From assembly GCF_017876435.1 (NCBI RefSeq), contig NZ_JAGIOA010000001.1, positions 186,001-250,000 of the forward strand: a stretch of DNA of 64,000 bases, given 5' to 3'. Origin of the DNA: Microbacterium phyllosphaerae. Lineage in GTDB: Bacteria > Actinomycetota > Actinomycetes > Actinomycetales > Microbacteriaceae. The position numbers and the translations under genes are program-made. Positions 53,067 through 61,463 of the stretch are shown one piece after another. Numbering within the stretch: the stretch's first letter is position 1; each line of letters starts with the position of its first letter. A model generated the notes under the pieces. It saw only the letters and a list, made by a program, of their open reading frames with translations, was not told the origin of the DNA and made no database searches.

Positions 53067-54454
53067 CGACGAACACTCGCACGGTAGCTGTGATCCTGGC
53101 GGGCGGGATCGGCGTACGGGTCGGCCTCGGCATCCCGAAGCAGCTGATCAAGATCGCCGGCAAGGCGATCGTCGAGCACACACTCGAAGTGCTCGAAGCC
53201 AGCTCTCACATCGATGAGATCCTGATCGTGATGAACGCGGGGTCGCTGCGTGAGCTCGACGAGCTGAAGGATCCGCAACGGTTCCCGAAGCTCACCCGGA
53301 TCATTCCCGGGGGCGACACGAGGAACGACTCGACTCAGGCGGCGCTGGCCGTGCTGGGCGACGACCCGCGCACCAAGGTGCTGTTCCACGACGCGGTGCG
53401 ACCGTTCGTCGACGACCGCATCCTGCGCGACTGCGTCGACGCCCTCGACGACTACGAGGCCGTCGACACCGCGATCCCGTCGGCGGACACGATCATCCAG
53501 GTCGACTCGGCGTCGCACATCACCCGGATCCCCGACCGTTCGCAGTTGCGCCGCGGGCAGACGCCGCAGGCATTCCGGCTCGGAACGATCCGTCACGCGT
53601 ATGAGCTCGCCAACCAGGACCGTTCCTTCCACGCCACCGACGACTGCGGTGTCGTGTTCACCTATCTGCCCGACGTGCCGATCTACGTGGTCGACGGCAC
53701 ACCGGAGAACATGAAGGTGACCGAGCCGATCGACGTGCACATCGCCGACAAGCTCTTCCAGCTCCAGTCCGAGAGCCTCTCCGCCTCGCCGGAGTCGCCC
53801 GATCTCACCGGCAAGACGATCGTCGTCTTCGGCGGCAGCTACGGCATCGGCGCGAGCATCGTCGAGCTCGCCCGTGCCGCCGGGGCCGACGTCCACGAGT
53901 TCAGCCGGTCCAGCACCGGCACGGACGTGCGGTTCCGGGGCCGGGTCAAGAAGGCCCTCAAGTCGGTGTACGAGAAGACCGGCAAGATCGATGCGGTGAT
54001 CATGTCGGCCGGAGTGCTGCGGGTCGGCCCGCTCGCGACCACCAAGGTGCGCGACATCGAGACCAGTATCGAGACGAACTTCCTCGCCCCCGTCATCGTG
54101 TCGCGCGCCGCCCACAGGTACCTGCGCGAGACACACGGACAGGTGCTGCTCTTCACCTCGAGCTCGTATACCCGCGGGCGGGCGAACTACGGCGTCTATT
54201 CGGCCAGCAAAGCGGCCGTGGTCAATCTCACTCAGGCCCTCGCCGAAGAGTGGGCCGACGACGAGGTGCGGATCAACTGCATCAATCCGCAGCGCACGAA
54301 GACGCCGATGCGCGAGGCGGCGTTCGGCGACGAACCCGCGGGCACGCTGCTCGACGCCGATATCGTGGCATCTGTGAGTCTGCGCGTCCTCGCCAGCGCG
54401 ATCACCGGCCAGATCGTCACCGTTCGGGTCGAACAACCCGAACCCGAGGGATGA
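53063..54454 (+). CDS. Bifunctional CDP-ribitol synthase-like protein (cytidylyltransferase + SDR reductase)
   Basis: 463 residues. Residues ~7-235 form an IspD/TarI-type cytidylyltransferase (AVILAGGIGVRVGLGIPKQL; FHDAVRPFVDDR). Residues ~245-463 form an SDR reductase (VVFGGSYGIGASIVELA; catalytic YSASK). This domain order is that of Haemophilus Bcs1/Acs1, which reduce ribulose 5-phosphate and couple the ribitol 5-phosphate to CTP, giving CDP-ribitol. CDP-ribitol is therefore the likely product, feeding the phosphotransferases beside it. ATG 53063 overlaps the preceding stop (ATGA) and has AAGGAGAGG. Confidence 0.88.
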   Translation: MTTNTRTVAVILAGGIGVRVGLGIPKQLIKIAGKAIVEHTLEVLEASSHIDEILIVMNAGSLRELDELKDPQRFPKLTRIIPGGDTRNDSTQAALAVLGDDPRTKVLFHDAVRPFVDDRILRDCVDALDDYEAVDTAIPSADTIIQVDSASHITRIPDRSQLRRGQTPQAFRLGTIRHAYELANQDRSFHATDDCGVVFTYLPDVPIYVVDGTPENMKVTEPIDVHIADKLFQLQSESLSASPESPDLTGKTIVVFGGSYGIGASIVELARAAGADVHEFSRSSTGTDVRFRGRVKKALKSVYEKTGKIDAVIMSAGVLRVGPLATTKVRDIETSIETNFLAPVIVSRAAHRYLRETHGQVLLFTSSSYTRGRANYGVYSASKAAVVNLTQALAEEWADDEVRINCINPQRTKTPMREAAFGDEPAGTLLDADIVASVSLRVLASAITGQIVTVRVEQPEPEG

Positions 54455-55938
54455 GACACACCGACATGGCACCCCCGCTTCGTATCGTCATCGTCTCGTT
54501 CGTGGACGACAACTTCGGCGACAATCTGATTCGCATCAGCTTCCAGGGCCTGCTCCACGTCGCCCTCGAGAACCACGGGCTCACGAGTGACGACTTCGAA
54601 CTCGTGCCGATGCCGCTGAAGAGCGTCGATGCCGACCTGATCGCCGGCGCGGATGCCGTGTTCTTCGCGGGCGGGGGGCTCTTCGGCCTGTCGTACCTCG
54701 ACTTCTTCACCCACCTCGAGCAGATCGTCGACATCACCGACAACCACGGCATCCCCGTGGTGTTCTCATCGATGGGCCTCAACAACATGGGAGCGGAGAA
54801 CGGGAGCGTCGACGCCATTCGAGGCATCGTGAGCCGACGCTCCGTCAAAGCCGTAGCGGTGCGAGAGAACCTCCCGCTGTTCCGCGAACTCGTGACGGGC
54901 CTCCCTTTCGAGGTCCGGCAGGTCGCGGACCCCGCCGTATGGACCAAGTACCTCTATGGCATGACGGACGTGGTCCCCGACGGCAGTCTCGGCATCAATG
55001 TCGTCCGAGGCGGCCTGTTCGCGGCGAATGACCGTGCGTGGGGGCTGACCGCCGAGATGACGTATCTCTCCGAGGTCATGGAAATCGCGGAGGCCGCGGG
55101 CCAGAACACGCAGCTCTACACGAACGGCAGCCTGGACGACAACAACACCCTGCGGTTCTTCGCCCGGGAGAAGAAGGTTCCTGTCGATCAGGTGATCCTC
55201 CCGCAGACGACGCGCGAGGTGATCGAGGCGATCGCGTCGCGCTCGGCGATCGCCTCGATCCGCATGCACTCGTCGATCATCGCCTACTCGTTCGGCATCC
55301 CGTCGATCGCGCTCGAATGGAACGACAAGCTCCCGCACTTCTACGAGGCCATCGGGCACCCGGAGCGTGTCATCCCCTTCGGCGAGTGGTCAGGCGAGCG
55401 GTCCGTCGAGGCACTGCGACGTGCAGGTTCCGCACCGGAGGCGGACCCCGGGTACCGGGACTACCTGATGTCCACCTACGACTACATCCACGAGGCGGTC
55501 GGCACTCACGTGCTGAAGGATCGCTCCCTGGTCGGCGCGCCACGACATGACTTCGACGGAGTCGCGGATGCTCTCGTACGCCGCTCGCATCTGATCGACG
55601 AGGATGAGAACGACCTTCGTTTCAAGATGGGGAAGGCCGAACGTGCGTACCTCGGGCGGTTCATCACCATTCGCAGCCATGAGAAGAAGATCTCCGAGTT
55701 GACCAGGGGTTCTGCTGAGAGGGATCAGAGGATATCGGGACTTCTCCAGGATTCCGCAGCTCTTCGTGACAAGCTCGAGGAGCAGAGGGCGCAGATCCGC
55801 CGGCAGAAGCGGGAGCTCGACATGCGCCTCACGACACGAGTCGCCCGCCGCCTCCGACGTCTTCTCAGCGGCTCCGCCGCGAGCGAGAAGAAGAGCGCTC
55901 AGCGCGACGAGAACACGGACAGCGACCCCATTCGATGA
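54451..55938 (+). CDS. Polysaccharide pyruvyl transferase family protein with C-terminal coiled coil
   Basis: 495 residues. DDNFGDNLIRISFQGLL near 18, AVFFAGGGLFGLSYLDFF near 66 and IRMHSSIIAYSFGIPSIALE near 272 are the conserved blocks of the pyruvyl transferase family (CsaB/WcaK type), which attach ketal pyruvate from PEP to a sugar. The last ~100 residues form a charged coiled coil (ISELTRGSAERDQRISGLLQ and beyond) with a basic C-terminus. Pyruvylated teichoic acids are known in actinobacteria, and this fits. ATG 54451 overlaps the previous stop; ATG 54466 is an alternative. Confidence 0.87.
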   Translation: MRHTDMAPPLRIVIVSFVDDNFGDNLIRISFQGLLHVALENHGLTSDDFELVPMPLKSVDADLIAGADAVFFAGGGLFGLSYLDFFTHLEQIVDITDNHGIPVVFSSMGLNNMGAENGSVDAIRGIVSRRSVKAVAVRENLPLFRELVTGLPFEVRQVADPAVWTKYLYGMTDVVPDGSLGINVVRGGLFAANDRAWGLTAEMTYLSEVMEIAEAAGQNTQLYTNGSLDDNNTLRFFAREKKVPVDQVILPQTTREVIEAIASRSAIASIRMHSSIIAYSFGIPSIALEWNDKLPHFYEAIGHPERVIPFGEWSGERSVEALRRAGSAPEADPGYRDYLMSTYDYIHEAVGTHVLKDRSLVGAPRHDFDGVADALVRRSHLIDEDENDLRFKMGKAERAYLGRFITIRSHEKKISELTRGSAERDQRISGLLQDSAALRDKLEEQRAQIRRQKRELDMRLTTRVARRLRRLLSGSAASEKKSAQRDENTDSDPIR

Positions 55939-57905
55939 TTAAAGTTTCGGTAATCGTGCCCACGTACGCGACGCCGCCAGACGGCTTGCGCAGGCTGGTC
56001 GCGTCGCTCGACCGGCAGACCCTTGCGACGGACGAGTTCGAGATCATCTTCGTCGACGACGGGTCTCCGGACGGCACGATCGACAGGCTCCGCGACGTCC
56101 AGTCGACCCGCCCGCACGTGCGCATCGAGCAGATCGAGAACTCGGGGTGGCCGTCGAAACCGCGCAACGTCGGCACCTCTGTCGCGCGAGGCGAGTACAT
56201 CGCCTACATGGATCATGACGACGAGCTCTACCCCGATGCGCTCCGCGGGGCGTACGAGTTCGCGAAAGCGCACGGATCCGATGTCGTGAACGGCAAAGAG
56301 GCGTACACGCACACACCGAACTGGGCGTTGAAGACCTACACAGGTGACCTCCCTCAGGTGATCGGGCGGCGGGATCAGCATCCGCTGATCCCGATGAACC
56401 CCCACAAGCTGTACCGCGCCGCGTTCCTCCGCGATCACGACATCCGTTTTCCCGAGGGCCGCAAGGTCATGTGGGAGGACGCGTTCTTCAACCTCCAGGT
56501 CGCTCGTCACGCCGAGGTCATCTCCACGCTCTCGAGCGTCCCGTACTATCACTGGGTCGTCACTCCCGGCAGCGGCTCCACCACCTTCCTGAAATGGGCC
56601 GAAGACTACTGGACGATGCTGCGGCGCGTGCTCGAGGCGACGGAGAGCGAACTCGCCGGCAGTGCGCTCGAGCCTCAGCGCATGCAGCTGCTGCGTCATC
56701 AGTACGAGGCCCGTGTCGTCGGTGTCTTCGATCAGAAGTTCATGAAGAGGCCCGAAGAGGCGCGCGTCTTCCTCTTCGACCATGCCCGAGCCCTCCAGAC
56801 CGACTTCGGACTCACCCGTTTCGACGATCAGCTCAGTTCTTCGAGGCGCATCAGAGCGCACCTCCTCGCCGCGAACGATCGTGCGCGGCTGGAGCAGGTC
56901 TGCCGCGAAGACGTGCCGATCACGGGCTGGTCGCGAGCGCGGTCGCTGGGATGGCGGAACGGCATTCTGCACGTCGAGGCGGAGGCGGACTGGTCGGAGA
57001 AGGACGGCCGGCGTCACGCACTCGAACGCGAGGGCGATCGGATACTCAAGCGGTTCTCGCCCGCGGTCACGTCTGGGGTTCCCGACGAATACCGCGACGT
57101 GACGTCAGAGGTGACGGATGCCACGGTTCAGCTCTCGGTGCGCTCGCGATCGTCCCGGATCGTCTGGCACACCGACTCGTCTCGGGAGATCACGATCGCC
57201 GACGCACCCGACGGAGGCGTCGATATCTCGGGTCGCCTGGTGGGGACGATCGACCCGATGAGCGCGGCGTTCGGCTCTCGCCTGAACTCGACACACTGGG
57301 ACATCCTCGTCCTGACGGCGGCGATGAACTCGGTGAATCATCGGAACATGCTGAGCGACATCCCTGCGAGCCTGACGATCACGGACGGCCATCTGCACAT
57401 CGTCTACCCGAACGACGGCGGCTATGCCACCGTCATCCCGGACGGACACCGCGAAGCCGTGCGCCGTCTCAGCCCTGTCTCGGCGGTGAGCACGGAGAGC
57501 GACGAGATCGTCATCACCCTCGACGGCGACCACGACGGCTCCGGTGTCGTCGACACGGTTGCCGGACTGGATGAGACCGTCGACGGCGACGGCGACTTCC
57601 AGGATGTCCCCGCGACGATCCGGGTCGCCGACGGCGTCGCGACCCTCACCCTCCGTCCCCCCGCGTCGACGTTCCGCTTGCGCGTCGGGGATCGGACCGC
57701 CTCTCGACCGACGGCGTGGAGAGTGCGGGTCACCGACACGGGCGTCGACCTCGACCCCGAGCTCCCGCCGCCGCCGCCCACACCACCCACACCACGCGAG
57801 CCCGCACCGCGGAGCACGACCGATGCGTCGCAGGGCGACAGACCACTCTTCGCCCGGATCAAACGCCGGGCCGGCCGAACACTACGCAGATGGGGACTTC
57901 GATGA
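55935..57905 (+). CDS. GT2 glycosyltransferase with large C-terminal domain
   Basis: 656 residues. The GT-A domain (about 1-300) has VSVIVPTYATPPDGLRRL, the nucleotide site FVDDGSPDGT and MDHDDELYPDAL (DxD type). MWEDAFFNLQVAR near 180 is the acceptor-side motif. Residues ~340-610 form a beta-rich domain rich in Asp, Thr and Val, without obvious family, and the last ~30 residues are a Pro-rich then basic tail. It most resembles TarQ/TarS-like enzymes that glycosylate teichoic acids. ATG 55935 overlaps the preceding stop (ATGA). Confidence 0.85.
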   Translation: MIKVSVIVPTYATPPDGLRRLVASLDRQTLATDEFEIIFVDDGSPDGTIDRLRDVQSTRPHVRIEQIENSGWPSKPRNVGTSVARGEYIAYMDHDDELYPDALRGAYEFAKAHGSDVVNGKEAYTHTPNWALKTYTGDLPQVIGRRDQHPLIPMNPHKLYRAAFLRDHDIRFPEGRKVMWEDAFFNLQVARHAEVISTLSSVPYYHWVVTPGSGSTTFLKWAEDYWTMLRRVLEATESELAGSALEPQRMQLLRHQYEARVVGVFDQKFMKRPEEARVFLFDHARALQTDFGLTRFDDQLSSSRRIRAHLLAANDRARLEQVCREDVPITGWSRARSLGWRNGILHVEAEADWSEKDGRRHALEREGDRILKRFSPAVTSGVPDEYRDVTSEVTDATVQLSVRSRSSRIVWHTDSSREITIADAPDGGVDISGRLVGTIDPMSAAFGSRLNSTHWDILVLTAAMNSVNHRNMLSDIPASLTITDGHLHIVYPNDGGYATVIPDGHREAVRRLSPVSAVSTESDEIVITLDGDHDGSGVVDTVAGLDETVDGDGDFQDVPATIRVADGVATLTLRPPASTFRLRVGDRTASRPTAWRVRVTDTGVDLDPELPPPPPTPPTPREPAPRSTTDASQGDRPLFARIKRRAGRTLRRWGLR

Positions 57906-58972
57906 GCACCAGGAACGACCCGATGACTTCCCGTCCCGGCGTGGTCGACGGCGACGTGCTCGAGATCCTCTCGAACGATCTCCCCTGGCATGAGCTCGAC
58001 GGCAGGACCGTCCTGGTCACGGGCGCCGCGGGAATGATCCCGTCGTATGCGGTGCGGGTCCTGCTCGCGCTCAACGACCAGCGCGATGCCGGAATCCGCG
58101 TGCTCGGTCTGGTGCGCGACGCCGAGAAGGCCAGGGCTCTCCTGTCCGACGTGATCGATCGCGACGACTTCACCCTGATCACCCAGGACGTCACCGCACC
58201 GCTCGACCTCGATGGCCCCGTCGACGTCGTGATCCACGGCGCCTCACCGGCCCGCCCCTCGCTGCACGCAGCGACCCCCGTGACCACGATCCGCGCGAAT
58301 GTGCAGGGCACGTTCAACCTGCTCGATCTGTGCGTGCCCTCAGGTCGCTTCGTACTCATGTCGTCGGCCGAGGTCTACGGCCAGCGCGCAGACGGCGGGT
58401 CACTCGTCGCAGAAGACCAGTACGGCGCCGTCGACATCCTGAGCCCCCGTTCGTCTTATACCGAGGGAAAGCGCGCGGCCGAGACGATCGCGGTCAGCTA
58501 TCACGCCCAGTACGGCATCCCGGTGACGATCGCTCGATTCGGTCACATCTTCGGCCCCGGGATGCTTCTGGACGACGGTCGAGTGCAGGCGGACTTCACT
58601 GCCGACGTGCTGGCAGGTCGCGACATCACGCTCAACAGCGACGGCAGCGCCCGCCGCACCTACACGTACGTCGCCGACGCGGTCGCCGGAATGTTCTACG
58701 CGATGCTCCGAGGCGAGTCCACCGCGTACAACGTCGCCGATCGTGGGGGGTTCATCTCGATCCGCGACCTCGCCGAGACGTTCACCCGGGCTCGCCCGGA
58801 GAAGGCCCTCACCGTCCGTTTCGGAGAAGGCGTCGACACCTCGGCGTACAACCCGGTGCGCGGACAGGGTCTCGACGACACCCGACTGCGCGACCTGGGG
58901 TGGGCTCCCGCCGTCGGCCTCGAAGCCGGCGTCGACCGCACGATCATCTGGCACGAAGAGAGAACCCCATGA
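57902..58972 (+). CDS. NAD-dependent epimerase/dehydratase (extended SDR)
   Basis: 356 residues. The nucleotide motif VLVTGAAGMIPSYAVRVLLA is near 38, SSAEVYGQ near 142 and the catalytic Tyr-x3-Lys of YTEGK near 178. The fold and length match nucleotide-sugar 4-epimerases and 4,6-dehydratases; it may make the donor sugar for the GT2 just upstream. Product not identifiable from sequence. ATG 57902 overlaps the preceding stop. A longer open frame is a shadow of the GT2 gene. Confidence 0.88.
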   Translation: MSTRNDPMTSRPGVVDGDVLEILSNDLPWHELDGRTVLVTGAAGMIPSYAVRVLLALNDQRDAGIRVLGLVRDAEKARALLSDVIDRDDFTLITQDVTAPLDLDGPVDVVIHGASPARPSLHAATPVTTIRANVQGTFNLLDLCVPSGRFVLMSSAEVYGQRADGGSLVAEDQYGAVDILSPRSSYTEGKRAAETIAVSYHAQYGIPVTIARFGHIFGPGMLLDDGRVQADFTADVLAGRDITLNSDGSARRTYTYVADAVAGMFYAMLRGESTAYNVADRGGFISIRDLAETFTRARPEKALTVRFGEGVDTSAYNPVRGQGLDDTRLRDLGWAPAVGLEAGVDRTIIWHEERTP

Positions 58973-60753
58973 GCGAAGCTTCCGAGGACACTTCCACGGG
59001 GCATATCGAGACTGTCGAGGGGGCGCCGCCCTTCGCACTCACGGTCGAGCGGATCGTGTGGGAGCGCGTGCTCGTCACCCTGCATCTGCGCGTCACTCCG
59101 CTGTCGGGACCGGACGCGGCGAGTAACGTTCCCGACGACCTCGCCTTCGAGGTCGTCGATCTGGAACGCGCCTACCCGGTCGACAGCACGTACGTCGGCG
59201 ACGGGCGGTACCGGATCGACGTCAACATCACCCGCTTCGGGGCACGACGTCAGTTCCCCAACGGCACGTGGCGCATCCGATCGCAGTCTCAGGACGCAGG
59301 CCCGGTGATCGCCGGCTACGACGGCACCGAGCTCGCCAAGCTCGACGAGGCCTCTCGGGTGTTCCTGTACAACAAGAACCGCTCCGTCGTGACCGTCTCG
59401 TTCGGCATCGCCGAGAACATCGATGCTCTCGATTTCGTCATGCGCTGCTACCAGTTGAACCGTTCCGGGGCGAAGCCCAAGCGAGTCGGGCCCGTCAAGT
59501 GGTTCAAGCGGAAGTACCTCAACGAGCCTCGCATGATGAAGCGAGCGGCGTTCATCTACAAGTGGATCAACCGGCTGGTCGGCGTGCGCAAGGGGCAGAT
59601 CCTCTTCGCGTCGGACCAGCGCCTCACGATCGCCGGCAACCTGCTTCGCGTCCGCGATCGCCTGGTCGAGCGAGGCCTCGACAAGGAACTCGACTTCAAG
59701 TACTCGTTCCGTCTGCCCAAGTCCGGCGGCTGGGGCACGACGATCCGCATCCTCTACCTCATGGCGACGAGCGAGGTCATCCTCCTCGACGACTACTTCG
59801 GCCTGCTGAAGAGCGTGAAGATCGACACGGAGCGAAGCAGGGTCGTGCAGCTGTGGCACGCCGGAAGCGGATTCAAGTCGGTCGGCTACAGCCGTTTCGG
59901 CAACATCGGCTCGCCGAAGCTGTGGCATCCGCACCGGCAGTACACCTACGCGATCACCGGCTCGGAGCATCTCGTCCCGGTGTATGCCGAGGCGTTCGGC
60001 ATCGAAGAGGCCGCGGTGATCCCGACCGGCCTCCCTCGCGTCGACTGGTTCCTGGACGAGGAGCGGACGCGGCGCTTCACCGAGGACTTCGCGCAGGAGC
60101 ATCCCGAGATCGCCGGCAAGCGCGTCGTGCTCTTCGCCCCGACGTTCCGCGGTCGATCGATCTACACCGCGTTCTACGACTACAGTTGGATCGATTTCGA
60201 CGCGCTTTACGAGGCTGTCGGACCCGACACGGTGGTGCTCTTCCGCATGCACCACTTCGTGAAGGATGCCGTGCCGATCCCCGAACAGTACCGGGATCGC
60301 TTCTTCGACTTCACGCACTATCCCGACGGTCTGAGCCTGCTGCACGTCGTCGACCTGCTGATCACCGACTACTCGTCGATCATCTACGAGTTCTCGCTCC
60401 TCGACCGGCCGATGATGTTCTACGCACCCGACCGGGTGAACTATGCCGCGACCCGCGGGTTCCACCGGGACTACGACGAGACCGCTCCCGGAAGAGTGTG
60501 CTCGACGTTCCCCGAGGTGCTCGAGGCGATCTCGACCGGCGAATTCGAGGTCGAGAAGGTCGCGCAGTTCCGTGCCGAGAACTTCGACCGCATCGACACC
60601 GGTGCCGCGGATCGCGTCATCGACTGGCTCGTTCTGCGAGACGCGCCGCCCTCGGCGCTCACGGTCGACACGTCGGAAGAAGTCCCGGTCGCCGCAGAGC
60701 ACCACGAGCCCGTCGCTGAAGAGCATGAAGAGGAAGAGGAGGCCGCCCGATGA
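58969..60753 (+). CDS. CDP-glycerol/ribitol phosphotransferase family protein C (large)
   Basis: 594 residues. An N-terminal ~190-residue region with a beta-rich module precedes the phosphotransferase core: LWHAGSGFKSVGYSRFG near 296, LFAPTFRGRS near 386 and LITDYSSIIYEFSLLD near 465. The extra N-terminal part is typical of polymerising TagF/TarL-like enzymes, which hold the membrane and the growing chain. The C-terminus ends in an acidic Glu run (HEEEEEAAR). ATG 58969 overlaps the preceding stop (ATGA). Confidence 0.9.
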   Translation: MSEASEDTSTGHIETVEGAPPFALTVERIVWERVLVTLHLRVTPLSGPDAASNVPDDLAFEVVDLERAYPVDSTYVGDGRYRIDVNITRFGARRQFPNGTWRIRSQSQDAGPVIAGYDGTELAKLDEASRVFLYNKNRSVVTVSFGIAENIDALDFVMRCYQLNRSGAKPKRVGPVKWFKRKYLNEPRMMKRAAFIYKWINRLVGVRKGQILFASDQRLTIAGNLLRVRDRLVERGLDKELDFKYSFRLPKSGGWGTTIRILYLMATSEVILLDDYFGLLKSVKIDTERSRVVQLWHAGSGFKSVGYSRFGNIGSPKLWHPHRQYTYAITGSEHLVPVYAEAFGIEEAAVIPTGLPRVDWFLDEERTRRFTEDFAQEHPEIAGKRVVLFAPTFRGRSIYTAFYDYSWIDFDALYEAVGPDTVVLFRMHHFVKDAVPIPEQYRDRFFDFTHYPDGLSLLHVVDLLITDYSSIIYEFSLLDRPMMFYAPDRVNYAATRGFHRDYDETAPGRVCSTFPEVLEAISTGEFEVEKVAQFRAENFDRIDTGAADRVIDWLVLRDAPPSALTVDTSEEVPVAAEHHEPVAEEHEEEEEAAR

Positions 60754-61463
60754 ACATCGCCGCGATCTTCGCCGGGGGGATCGGCTCACGTATGAGCTCG
60801 GCGAGCCTGCCCAAGCAGTTCCTGGAGATCCATGGGACCCCGCTGATCGTCCACACGATCCAGCACTTTCAGGATCACCCTGAGATCGACCGCATCGCCG
60901 TCTCGATCCTGCCCGAATGGCGCGATCGGTTCGCACGTCTCGTGGCCCGCTACGAGCTGACCAAGGTCAACTGGATCGTCGACGGCGGTGCCACCGGACA
61001 GGAGTCCCGTCACCGCGCGCTGCGCGCGATCGCGAACGAGTGCCCGAGCGACTCCGTCGTCCTTCTGCACGACGGAGTGCGCCCCTTGATCAACGCCCAT
61101 CTGATCAGTGAGAACATCCGCACCGTGCGGGAGCATGGACCGGCCATCACGACCACCAAGTTCAACGAGACGGCGATCTCGTCATCTGACGGGCTGGTCG
61201 ACGAGGTCTATCCGCGCGACAACCTGTACGTCGCCCAGGCGCCGCAGAGCGCGCGTCTCGATGTGGCGATGGACGTCTACGACCGCGCGGTCGCCGAGGG
61301 CGAGAACGATTCGATCGACACGTGCAGCCTGCTCCGGCGCTACGGACATGCGCTGTATCGGGTCGATGGGCCGAGGTCGAACATCAAGATCACCACCGCG
61401 GAGGATTACTACATCTGCCGCGCGTTCTTCGATGTCATCGAACACCGTCAGATCGGTGGCTGA
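60750..61463 (+). CDS. IspD/TarI family cytidylyltransferase
   Basis: 237 residues. IAAIFAGGIGSRMSSASLPK at the N-terminus, LLHDGVRPLINAHLIS near 107 and GPRSNIKITTAEDYYICRAF near 207 are the conserved IspD/TarI blocks. It couples CTP to a polyol or sugar phosphate. Two facts make CDP-glycerol or another polyol a better guess than the isoprenoid precursor: the operon context, and the presence of a separate CDP-ribitol-type enzyme upstream. No dedicated reductase is adjacent. ATG 60750 overlaps the preceding stop. Confidence 0.87.
   Translation: MNIAAIFAGGIGSRMSSASLPKQFLEIHGTPLIVHTIQHFQDHPEIDRIAVSILPEWRDRFARLVARYELTKVNWIVDGGATGQESRHRALRAIANECPSDSVVLLHDGVRPLINAHLISENIRTVREHGPAITTTKFNETAISSSDGLVDEVYPRDNLYVAQAPQSARLDVAMDVYDRAVAEGENDSIDTCSLLRRYGHALYRVDGPRSNIKITTAEDYYICRAFFDVIEHRQIGG

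Noticed and set aside
54422..54443. Hairpin GTTCGGGT-CGAACA-ACCCGAAC at the end of the CDP-ribitol synthase gene as a terminator
   Set aside because: It lies inside the coding sequence 8 bp before an overlapping start codon in a continuous operon. A terminator there is unlikely, though a mild effect on the next gene's translation cannot be excluded.
51629..54454. A 941-codon frame that would fuse the CDP-ribitol synthase with upstream sequence
   Set aside because: The part before 53063 is another register of the phosphotransferase gene. ATG 53063 has a ribosome site, overlaps the previous stop, and the IspD domain begins right after it.
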